DNA from: G963664835 sp963664835
GTDB taxonomy: Bacteria; Chloroflexota; UBA6077; FW602-bin22; JBCLEL01
Assembly (NCBI GenBank): GCA_963664835.2
Contig: CAXXUG010000001.1
Span: forward strand, 95,388 to 159,387
Direction of reading: 5' to 3'
Length of the DNA stretch: 64,000 nucleotides
The notes beneath the pieces are model-generated. The model searched no databases and was not told the DNA's origin. It saw only the letters and a program-made list of their open reading frames with translations. The position numbers were made by a program, and so were the translations under genes. Shown piece by piece: positions 10,494 through 17,703 of this stretch (positions within the stretch are counted from its first letter, which is position 1; each line of letters begins with the position of its first letter).

Positions 10494-10892
10494 TTGGTAG
10501 TGAACGACCCCATAGCCGACCTTCTTACGCGCATAAGAAATGCCGGGGTGCCCAAGCATCCGGCGGTGAAGATGCCCTCATCGAAGATGAAAGTAGCGAT
10601 TTGCAGGGTTCTCGAGGCTGAAAAATATATCCGAGGTTTCAGCGTTACCGAGGATGCGCCCCGACGCACGCTGCAAGTGATTCTGGACTACACAAGAGAG
10701 GCACAGCCGGCGATCACTGGAATAGAGCGTATCAGCAAGCCGGGCCGGCGGGTCTATACAAAGGCGGCAAATATGCCGCGAGTTTTGGACGGGTTGGGTA
10801 TCGCGATAGTTTCGACGTCGCGCGGCGTGATGACCTCGGACGAGGCGAGGCAGAGGCGTCTGGGCGGCGAGGTCTTGTGTCATGTTTGGTAG
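10494..10892 (+). CDS. rpsH: 30S ribosomal protein S8
   Basis: 132-residue central-domain protein of the 30S subunit, beginning VVNDPIADLLTRIRNAG. The start is TTG 10494 or GTG 10500; the GTG gives the tighter family match, and neither has a strong Shine-Dalgarno. The C-terminal signature ISTSRGVMTSDEARQRRLGGE is present in slightly varied form (IVSTSRGVMT). In E. coli S8 autoregulates the spc operon; that is not tested here. Confidence 0.95.
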   Translation: MVVNDPIADLLTRIRNAGVPKHPAVKMPSSKMKVAICRVLEAEKYIRGFSVTEDAPRRTLQVILDYTREAQPAITGIERISKPGRRVYTKAANMPRVLDGLGIAIVSTSRGVMTSDEARQRRLGGEVLCHVW

Positions 10893-10900
10893 GGACAGCC

Positions 10901-11479
10901 ATGTCTAGAGTCGGACAACAACCCATTGCAGTTCCCGACAGCGTGACCGTGACTATTTCGGCAAGCAACGAGGTCAAGGCTTCGGGGCCAAAGGGCACTA
11001 TAGTAAGGAATTTCAGGCCGGAAATGACCATAAGTCAGTCGGACGGTCAGATATCCGTGTCCAGACCCAACGACGATAGGGAGTCCCGCGCCCTGCACGG
11101 AACTACTCGCTCGCTGATCGCCAATATGGTGAAGGGCGTGAGCGAGGGCTTCAAGAAAGAGATGGAAGTGCATGGCGTCGGATACCGGGTGCAGAAGCAA
11201 GGCGAGAAGGTGATTCTTCAGCTCGGTTACTCTCACCCGATCGAGGTGTCTCCGCCAGCCGGCGTAGAGGTGGGCGAGATAGAGACCTTCACTCCGACTC
11301 AGGCCAACCAGTGGTTAACGACGACGTTCGCGGTATCAGGAGCGAACAACGAGGACGTGGGACAATTCGCGTCGGTGATTCGCAAGGCCCGCAAGGTGGA
11401 TCCATACAGGGGCAAGGGTATCAGGTATCGCGGGGAAATGATTCGTAGAAAAGCCGGCAAGACGATTGGGGTCCAGTAG
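10901..11479 (+). CDS. rplF: 50S ribosomal protein L6
   Basis: 192 residues from ATG 10901 (MSRVGQQPIAVPDSV). An upstream in-frame ATG at 10877 lies inside rpsH and is rejected. It has two L6 repeats and the C-terminal signature GKGIRYRGEMIRRKAGKT. Normal length. It is 8 bp after rpsH. Confidence 0.96.
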   Translation: MSRVGQQPIAVPDSVTVTISASNEVKASGPKGTIVRNFRPEMTISQSDGQISVSRPNDDRESRALHGTTRSLIANMVKGVSEGFKKEMEVHGVGYRVQKQGEKVILQLGYSHPIEVSPPAGVEVGEIETFTPTQANQWLTTTFAVSGANNEDVGQFASVIRKARKVDPYRGKGIRYRGEMIRRKAGKTIGVQ

Positions 11480-11543
11480 TTGGACGCAAAACTTCCTGTA
11501 ATAGAGATGGAGCTATTTTCTGCGGCCGGTGGAGATGTGAGCT

Positions 11544-11909
11544 TTGGCTAGAGTCAACAAGCGAGATGCGCGCAGGAGGCGGCACAATCGTGTCCGAAAA
11601 ACGGTCCGTGGTAACGCGGCACGTCCAAGGCTCTCGGTGTTCAGGAGCCTGACGAGCATATACGCGCAGGTGATAGACGATGACAGCGGAAATACACTGG
11701 CGGCGGCTTCGACTCTGGACGGAGAAGTAAAGGCTTCAATCGACGGCAAGAACAAGACTGAGCAGGCCGGATTGGTTGGTGAAGTCGTGGCCAAGCGCGC
11801 GCTGGCGCTGGGAATTGACAAGATAGTATTCGATCGGGGTGGATACAAATATCATGGCCGAGTGAAGGCGCTGGCCGACGGGATGCGTCGGACAGGAGTC
11901 AAGTTTTGA
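11544..11909 (+). CDS. rplR: 50S ribosomal protein L18
   Basis: 121-residue 5S-rRNA-binding protein, TTG start at 11544 giving MARVNKRDARRRRHNRVRK, a typical basic L18 N-terminus. The C-terminal signature FDRGGYKYHGRVKALADGMR is present. It follows rplF with a 64-bp gap. Confidence 0.96.
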   Translation: MARVNKRDARRRRHNRVRKTVRGNAARPRLSVFRSLTSIYAQVIDDDSGNTLAAASTLDGEVKASIDGKNKTEQAGLVGEVVAKRALALGIDKIVFDRGGYKYHGRVKALADGMRRTGVKF

Positions 11910-11946
11910 ACCCCGCTACGGTCAGGGAGACAACTCAGGAGGACGA

Positions 11947-12456
11947 ATGCCCCAAATAGACCCGACCGAGCTTTCGCTCGAAGAACGAGTCGTCAATATC
12001 AATCGGGTCGCCAAGGTGGTGAAAGGTGGACGCCGGTTCAGCTTTGGGGCCGTAGTGGTTGTCGGCGACGGAGAAGGGCACGTTGGCCTGGGATTTGGCA
12101 AGGCTAACGACGTACCCGAGTCGATACGTAAGGCGACGGAAAACGCGCGACGCAGCCTGGTTCTGGTACCAAGGCGCGACTCGACCATACCCCACGCGAT
12201 TACCGCCGAATTCAGCGCGGCGAAGGTTTTGATGAAGCCGGCGGCTCCGGGGACTGGCGTAATAGCCGGAGGTCCGGTGCGGGCGGTCGTGGAAGCAGCC
12301 GGCATTCGCGACATTTTGACGAAGTCGCTGGGAAGTTCCAACCCCATAAACGTGGCGAAGGCGTCGATTTTGGGGCTTACAAGCCTGAAGTCTCGAGCGC
12401 CGCAACCGGCCGCCCCGGACCCAACCGCAGAGGTTGGGGTTGCCGCCCCGGAATGA
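11947..12456 (+). CDS. rpsE: 30S ribosomal protein S5
   Basis: 169-residue accuracy-related small-subunit protein. It has the double-stranded-RNA-binding-like motif (ERVVNINRVAKVVKGGRRF) and the S5 signature VGDGEGHVGLGFGKANDVP. The conserved C-terminal domain ends around residue 150; a short Ala/Pro-rich tail (QPAAPDPTAEVGVAAPE) follows, like the tails on S3 and L16. The start has AGGAGG about 7 bases upstream. Confidence 0.96.
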   Translation: MPQIDPTELSLEERVVNINRVAKVVKGGRRFSFGAVVVVGDGEGHVGLGFGKANDVPESIRKATENARRSLVLVPRRDSTIPHAITAEFSAAKVLMKPAAPGTGVIAGGPVRAVVEAAGIRDILTKSLGSSNPINVAKASILGLTSLKSRAPQPAAPDPTAEVGVAAPE

Positions 12457-12532
12457 CGGGCGATGGGATCCCGGCAACCATCGAATGAGCGCGACGACAT
12501 ATGGACAGTGAGACGAGCCGAGTAGTGTGACG

Positions 12533-12727
12533 ATGACCAAACTGAGAATAAAGCAGGTTAGGAGCACGGTCGGGCAGCGCAAGCGCTTCGAGAGGACCTT
12601 GCGCAGTCTGGGTCTGCGCCGGATCCGACACTCGGTAGTCCACGACGATACACCGTCGATAAGAGGAATGGTCCATTCAGTCCGACACTTGGTCTCGGTT
12701 GAGGTAGAAGCGGGCGAGGAAGAATAG
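12533..12727 (+). CDS. rpmD: 50S ribosomal protein L30
   Basis: 64 residues from ATG 12533 (MTKLRIKQVRSTVGQRKRFE); a GTG six bases upstream would add two residues. It contains the family motif LRSLGLRRIRHSVVHDDTPS and IRGMVHSVRHLV. The stop is followed without a gap by the rplO ATG. Confidence 0.95.
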   Translation: MTKLRIKQVRSTVGQRKRFERTLRSLGLRRIRHSVVHDDTPSIRGMVHSVRHLVSVEVEAGEEE

Positions 12728-13186
12728 ATGGAAATCAAGGGTCTTTGGGAACTGCGCTCTCCGCGAGGCGCTAGAAAGAAGTCGAGGCGTGTGGGCCGCG
12801 GACATGGATCGGGGCGGGTCAAGACCGCCGGTCGAGGAACGAAGGGTCAACTCTCGCGGTCCGGCGGCAATATAAACCCGCGATTTGAAGGCGGCCAATT
12901 GCCTATCGTGAAGCGACTGCCATACCGACGCGGTTTCACCAGCCACCGTCCGCCCAATCCACAACCCGTAAATTTGCGACAGCTGGCAAGATTCGAGTCC
13001 GGCGAAGAAGTGGGGCCGGAGCAAATGGCTCAGTTCGGACTGGTCAAGCACATTGGCAAACCAATAAAGATCCTGGCGGATGGCGATCTGGACGGAAAAG
13101 CGCTGGTGGTGAAGGCAACTGCCTTCAGCGCCGAAGCGAAGCGAAAGATAGAGGCAGCCGGCGGAATGACCGAGGTTTTGAGCTAG
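12728..13186 (+). CDS. rplO: 50S ribosomal protein L15
   Basis: 152-residue protein beginning immediately after the rpmD stop. The N-terminal basic, glycine-rich extension (SRRVGRGHGSGRVKTAGRGTKG) and the LPIVKRLPYRRGF segment identify L15. The C-terminal globular part (ALVVKATAFSAEAKRKIEAAGG) is complete. It is 12 bp before secY. Confidence 0.96.
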   Translation: MEIKGLWELRSPRGARKKSRRVGRGHGSGRVKTAGRGTKGQLSRSGGNINPRFEGGQLPIVKRLPYRRGFTSHRPPNPQPVNLRQLARFESGEEVGPEQMAQFGLVKHIGKPIKILADGDLDGKALVVKATAFSAEAKRKIEAAGGMTEVLS

Positions 13187-13198
13187 GAGTTAAGGCCC

Positions 13199-14476
13199 GT
13201 GCTGGAATCACTTGCCAACGCGCTTCGGATTCCCGACCTCCGAAACAAACTGCTGTTCACTCTCGGAATGTTGGTCGTTTTCCGGTTCATAGCACACGTG
13301 CCGGTGCCAGGTGTAGACACGTTTCGCTTGGAGCAATTGTTCCAACAGAGCCAGCTGTTGGGAATGTTGGACCTCTTCTCCGGCGGGGCGATGCAAAACT
13401 TCTCGATCGCGGCGATGGGAGTCTATCCCTATATCACTGCGACGATCATCATGCAGCTACTGGTGCCGATAATCCCGCAGTTGGAGGAGTTGTCGAAAGA
13501 AGGCGAAGCAGGCCGGCAGCGTATTACGACGATAACTCATTGGTTGATGGTACCGCTCGCGATGTTGCAAGCATATGCCACGTCCGTATTGCTGCAGAGC
13601 CAGGGCATAATAGCCAACATCGGGCTGGGGCCAGGTCAGCTATTGCCAACGGTGTCGATAATCGTGTCGATGACGGCTGGGACGGCCCTATTGGTGTGGC
13701 TTGGCGAGCTGATCACTGAGAACGGGATCGGCAACGGCGTATCGATAATCATATTTGCCGGCATAGTGTCCCAGCTGCCCTTGATGGTGGGCCGAACGCT
13801 CTTTGGCGGCGGCGATATCGGCGCTGGACTGGTTTTCGCCGTCTTGGGACTGGTGATCATTGCCGCAATAGTATTCGTGCAGGAATCCCAGCGACGAATC
13901 CCGGTTCATTACGCCAAGCGTGTTCGCGGCACGAGAGTGTACGGCGGCCAGAGCACCCACATACCGCTCAGGGTCAACTCCGCCGGAATGATCCCCATAA
14001 TCTTTGCCATGTCGTTGATGCTGTTCCCGGGGACCGTAGCCAACTACTTCACAGTGGCATCGGGATTCGTTGGAGAGGCTGCGACGTTCATTCGCGATCT
14101 ATTCGACACGACCCGCATCTGGTATTGGGGACTGTTCTTCTTGTTGGTGGTGTTCTTTGCGTTCTTCTACACCTGGGTGACATTTCAACAGCAACGTCTG
14201 GCAGAGAACCTTCAGAAAAATGGCGGGTTCGTACCTGGGATTCGGCCAGGAAGGCCTACTCAACAGTATTTGAATGGCGTTCTATTTCGCATTACCTGGC
14301 TCGGCGCCATTTTCCTTGGCGTAATCGCGATATTGCCATTCTTCACCCAGGGATTTGGATCATCGTTGGTGTTGAGTAGCACAGGTCTGCTAATCGTGGT
14401 TGGCGTGGTGATAGACACGATGAAGCAGCTCGAAGCCCAACTGATGATGAGAAACTACGAGGGCTTCATACGCTAG
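13199..14476 (+). CDS. secY: Preprotein translocase subunit SecY
   Basis: Channel subunit of the SecYEG translocon in the cytoplasmic membrane, 425 residues, GTG start at 13199. Ten hydrophobic helices can be traced. The N-terminus (RIPDLRNKLLFTLGMLVVFR), the plug region near GMLDLFSGGAMQNFSIAAMG, and the cytoplasmic loop VRGTRVYGGQSTHIPLRVNSAG are all characteristic. It lies in the spc operon between rplO and map; adk, which usually sits between secY and map, is absent. Confidence 0.97.
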   Translation: MLESLANALRIPDLRNKLLFTLGMLVVFRFIAHVPVPGVDTFRLEQLFQQSQLLGMLDLFSGGAMQNFSIAAMGVYPYITATIIMQLLVPIIPQLEELSKEGEAGRQRITTITHWLMVPLAMLQAYATSVLLQSQGIIANIGLGPGQLLPTVSIIVSMTAGTALLVWLGELITENGIGNGVSIIIFAGIVSQLPLMVGRTLFGGGDIGAGLVFAVLGLVIIAAIVFVQESQRRIPVHYAKRVRGTRVYGGQSTHIPLRVNSAGMIPIIFAMSLMLFPGTVANYFTVASGFVGEAATFIRDLFDTTRIWYWGLFFLLVVFFAFFYTWVTFQQQRLAENLQKNGGFVPGIRPGRPTQQYLNGVLFRITWLGAIFLGVIAILPFFTQGFGSSLVLSSTGLLIVVGVVIDTMKQLEAQLMMRNYEGFIR

Positions 14477-14481
14477 ACTCT

Positions 14482-15258
14482 ATGGGGCGAAAGAAACGGC
14501 GGTCTATCTCGCTGAAACAACCGGATCAGATTTCGTTGATGCGAGAAGCCGGCCGGATCGTCGCGATCGTGCTCAATACGCTGGAAGATGCGATCAGGCC
14601 CGGTGTGACCACCTGGGACCTTGACATTGTCGCCGAGAATGTAACCGCGAAGTTGGGCGGCGTCCCAGCTTTCAAGGGATACCAGGGCTTCCCGGGGTCG
14701 ATCTGCGCCTCGGTAAACGAGGAGCTAGTGCACGGAATACCGAGCGCTTCGCGGGTCCTGGACGAGGGCGACATAGTCACCATAGATTTCGGAGCCAGCT
14801 ACCGAGGGTACTTTGGCGACTCGGCCATGACATATACGGTTGGAACGGTGAGCGAGCCGGCGAAGCGGCTGTTGCAAGTTACCGAGGAGTCGCTCGGCGG
14901 AGCGATCGAGCAGGCGCACGCAGGCAAGCACGTCAGCGATCTTTCCAAGACCGTGCAATCCCACGTAGAGGCGAACGGGTTCTCTGTCGTTCGTCAATAC
15001 GTTGGGCACGGGATTGGTGCGAGTATGCACGAAGAGCCGTCTATCCCAAACTATTTTGACGCGGATCGAGCGACCGATCCTATACTGCAGCCTGGGATGG
15101 TGCTGGCAATCGAACCAATGGTGAACCAGGGTTCGCCCGAGACAACGGTAATGGACGACGATTGGACTGTAGTAACCTCCGACCGAATGCTGTCCGCCCA
15201 TTTCGAGCACTCGGTCGCGGTCACCGAGAATGGGCCGGAAATATTGACGAGGCTCTAG
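14482..15258 (+). CDS. map: Methionine aminopeptidase type I
   Basis: Removes the initiator methionine from nascent proteins. 258 residues. All metal ligands of the pita-bread fold are visible: D102 (VTIDFGA), D113 (FGDSAM), H176 (YVGHGIG), E211 (AIEPM) and E242 (FEHSV), plus the substrate histidine H84 (LVHGIP). It starts 5 bp after secY with no adk between. A short basic N-terminus precedes the catalytic domain. Confidence 0.96.
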   Translation: MGRKKRRSISLKQPDQISLMREAGRIVAIVLNTLEDAIRPGVTTWDLDIVAENVTAKLGGVPAFKGYQGFPGSICASVNEELVHGIPSASRVLDEGDIVTIDFGASYRGYFGDSAMTYTVGTVSEPAKRLLQVTEESLGGAIEQAHAGKHVSDLSKTVQSHVEANGFSVVRQYVGHGIGASMHEEPSIPNYFDADRATDPILQPGMVLAIEPMVNQGSPETTVMDDDWTVVTSDRMLSAHFEHSVAVTENGPEILTRL

Positions 15259-15281
15259 GCTAACAACTCAGCGGAGAGATC

Positions 15282-15500
15282 ATGGCGAAGAAAGACGCGA
15301 TAGAAGTCGAAGGTAGGGTCACAAAGGCGCTCCCTAATGCGGTGTTCAACGTCGAGCTAACTACCGGGCACACGGTTCTGGCCCACATATCCGGCAAGCT
15401 ACGGCAGCATTTCATCCGCATCTTGCCTGGCGACAAGGTCACGGTAGAGCTCTCGCCATATGACCTAACGCGCGGCAGGATTACCTACCGGCTCCGCTAG
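15282..15500 (+). CDS. infA: Translation initiation factor IF-1
   Basis: 72-residue OB-fold factor, exact family length, MAKKDAIEVEGRVTKALPNAVF with the C-terminal SPYDLTRGRITYRLR. In most bacteria rpmJ and the alpha operon follow; here the next gene is an unrelated ATPase, so the ribosomal cluster ends at this gene. Confidence 0.97.
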   Translation: MAKKDAIEVEGRVTKALPNAVFNVELTTGHTVLAHISGKLRQHFIRILPGDKVTVELSPYDLTRGRITYRLR

Positions 15501-15609
15501 GCTGAAGAAGTCGCCCTGCATGAGCGACGGAAACCCCGTGAGGTCCCTCCCGATCCGCCGCTGAGTCGCAGTTCCTAGATACCGAATGCCGGTGGCGCCG
15601 GGGCCAAAC

Positions 15610-15644
15610 GCGGCTAATTGAAAGTCCAACTTTGAATTAGCCGC
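15610..15644 (+). terminator. Strong stem-loop after infA
   Basis: Ten-base arms GCGGCTAATT (15610-15619) and AATTAGCCGC (15635-15644) enclose a second five-base stem AAAGT/ACTTT and a three-base loop. The position, 110 bp after the last ribosomal-cluster gene, fits a terminator, but the following ATTCTCG is not a proper U-run. It could also be an operator for the gene at 15667. Confidence 0.5.
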
Positions 15645-15666
15645 ATTCTCGTGCTACAGTCCGCAT

Positions 15667-16839
15667 ATGACGATCCAACGGGACATCACGCCCAGACTGC
15701 TAGCAGCGGCGCAAGAATCGCCGGCAATTACGATTACAGGGCCTCGTCAGAGCGGCAAGACCACTCTGGCGAAGGCGCTATTTCCCCGCCACAGCTATGT
15801 GAGCCTGGAGTCGCCGGATATACGGGCTTTCGCGTCACAGGACCCGCGGGCATTCCTGTCCCAATACCCCAATGGCGCGGTTATCGACGAGGTACAACGG
15901 GTTCCAGAGCTTCCCTCGTATCTTCAAGGGATCATCGACGTGGACCCGAAACCGGGACGGTGGATCCTGACCGGTTCACAGAACCTCTCACTGGCGGAGT
16001 CCGTAAGCCAGTCCCTGGCGGGGCGAACCACAGTTCATCACCTGCTTCCACTTGCGCGGAGCGAGGTCGTGCGATTCGATCGGCATCCGACAACCCTGGA
16101 AGAGACTATTTTCGCCGGCGGCTTTCCTCGGATTTTCGACCGGGGTCTCAATCCTTCGGAATGGCTGCGCTCATACGTCGCCACCTACATAGAACGCGAC
16201 GTAAGAACCGTAAGCAACATCGGCGACCTAACGACGTTTCAACGCTTCGTGGAGTTGTGCGCCGGCCGCACGGGGCAATTGATCAACCTATCCTCATTGG
16301 CGAGTGACTGCGGCATATCCCAACCCACCGCAAGAGCCTGGCTGAGCATATTGGAAGCCGGCTTCATAGTTTTTCGCCTGCCTCCGTTCCACGCGAACCT
16401 GGGCAAACGGCTGGTGAAAATGCCGAAGCTGCACTTCTACGATACTGGCCTGGTCTGTTGGCTGATCGGCATCCGTACGCCGGAGCAACTCCGCTCGCAC
16501 CCCCTACGCGGTCCGATATTCGAGACGTGGGTGGTGTCGGAGGTCGTGAAAAATCGGATGAACTTGGGGGAAACACGGGGCCTGTTCTTCTATCGAAGTC
16601 GGGACGGTGCAGAGGTGGACCTGGTGATCGAGCACCCGTCACGTCTTACTTTGATCGAAGCCAAGTCGTCCCAGACCCCTTCTTCGAGTCTCTTCGACGG
16701 GGCGCGACGAGTACGCCGGCACCTGACAGGTTCTTCCGTTTCTTGCGACGTGGTCGTGGCCTATGGTGGAGAAGAGCATCAAGAGCGGACCGCCGGCCGA
16801 TTGATGCCCTGGGACCGGCTTGACGAAGCCATTACTTAA
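15667..16839 (+). CDS. AAA_14/DUF4143-type ATP-binding protein
   Basis: 390 residues. The N-terminal P-loop ATPase domain has Walker A GPRQSGKTTLAK (residues 25-36) and Walker B AVIDEVQRVPEL. A central winged-helix-like segment (LINLSSLASDCGISQPTARA) follows, then a DUF4143 C-terminal domain with a PD-(D/E)XK-like signature (DGAEVDLVIE, LIEAKSS). Members of this widespread family have no settled function; many travel with mobile or toxin-antitoxin-like genes. It stands alone between infA and purQ, separated from infA by a strong hairpin. Confidence 0.88.
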   Translation: MTIQRDITPRLLAAAQESPAITITGPRQSGKTTLAKALFPRHSYVSLESPDIRAFASQDPRAFLSQYPNGAVIDEVQRVPELPSYLQGIIDVDPKPGRWILTGSQNLSLAESVSQSLAGRTTVHHLLPLARSEVVRFDRHPTTLEETIFAGGFPRIFDRGLNPSEWLRSYVATYIERDVRTVSNIGDLTTFQRFVELCAGRTGQLINLSSLASDCGISQPTARAWLSILEAGFIVFRLPPFHANLGKRLVKMPKLHFYDTGLVCWLIGIRTPEQLRSHPLRGPIFETWVVSEVVKNRMNLGETRGLFFYRSRDGAEVDLVIEHPSRLTLIEAKSSQTPSSSLFDGARRVRRHLTGSSVSCDVVVAYGGEEHQERTAGRLMPWDRLDEAIT

Positions 16840-16880
16840 CGGTCTTGCCGGCTCCGGCGTTTGCCAGGAGAATCGATTCG

Positions 16881-16892
16881 CCCGGTACCGGG
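16881..16892. repeat. 12-bp perfect palindrome CCCGGTACCGGG
   Basis: A perfect palindrome 115 bp upstream of the purQ start. It may be chance in GC-rich DNA or an operator half; nothing else supports a role. Confidence 0.25.
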
Positions 16893-17007
16893 TCGCCAAC
16901 CAACCGCTTAAGAATAACTCTGTCCCGAGCGCATTAAGCCGCAACTCCCGCGACCGGCCGCCCTGCGTGATAAAATGGCAGTCCAATTGCCGGAGGGTGC
17001 GCAACTA

Positions 17008-17703
17008 TTGAAGTTCGCGATCGTCGTCTTCCCTGGCACCAACTGCGATGTCGACTGCTTCCACGTAATAACCCAGGTCTTTGGTCAGCCGGCCAGCTAC
17101 GTCCCGCATTACTCAACCGAGTTGGGCGATTCCGAGTGCGTCATACTGCCCGGCGGGTTTTCCTATGGAGACTACCTCAGGGCCGGCGCAATCGCTCGAT
17201 TCTCCCCTGTGATGGAGCCGGTCGCAGACTTTGCCCGCGCCGGCGGCCAAGTGGTGGGGATCTGCAACGGGTTCCAAGCGTTGGTAGAAGCGGGACTTTT
17301 GCCCGGGGCGCTCTTGCCCAACCCCGGTGGCTTCCGTTGCGAGTGGGTCAACATGCTGGTAGGAGACAACCGGGCGGACGCGTTAAACGCGGCAACCCCA
17401 GGCCAGGTACTCCGCATGCCGATCGCCCACGGCGAGGGTCGGTACCACATCGGAGCGGATGAGTTCACTCGCCTTGAACGCAATCGCCAGGTCGTGTTGC
17501 GATACTGCCGGTCGGACGGTCAGATAACTCCCGATGCCAATCCCAACGGCTCAGTGGGTAACGTGGCCGGCGTGTGCAACGAGGCCGGCAACGTGTTCGG
17601 TCTAATGCCCCACCCAGAACGTTGCTCCGAGCAGAGCTTGGGCGGTACGCATGGACGGTTGGTCTTCCAGTCCCTGCTGTCTCAGGTTGCCATGCTCCGA
17701 TGA
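17008..17703 (+). CDS. purQ: Phosphoribosylformylglycinamidine synthase, glutaminase subunit
   Basis: Supplies ammonia from glutamine to PurL in step 4 of purine synthesis. 231 residues from the TTG at 17008, chosen because MKFAIVVFPGTNCD matches the PurQ N-terminus and GGAGG lies 11 bases upstream; an ATG at 16975 is less likely. The class-I glutaminase triad is present: C86 (GICNGFQ), H202 and E204 (PHPER). It overlaps purL by 4 bases (ATGA). No purS is found upstream. Confidence 0.95.
   Translation: MKFAIVVFPGTNCDVDCFHVITQVFGQPASYVPHYSTELGDSECVILPGGFSYGDYLRAGAIARFSPVMEPVADFARAGGQVVGICNGFQALVEAGLLPGALLPNPGGFRCEWVNMLVGDNRADALNAATPGQVLRMPIAHGEGRYHIGADEFTRLERNRQVVLRYCRSDGQITPDANPNGSVGNVAGVCNEAGNVFGLMPHPERCSEQSLGGTHGRLVFQSLLSQVAMLR

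Noticed and set aside
15501..15666. rpmJ (L36) after infA
   Set aside because: No frame with the L36 zinc-ribbon pattern or MKVR start was found in this gap.
16840..17007. purS upstream of purQ
   Set aside because: The gap is too short and has no matching frame.
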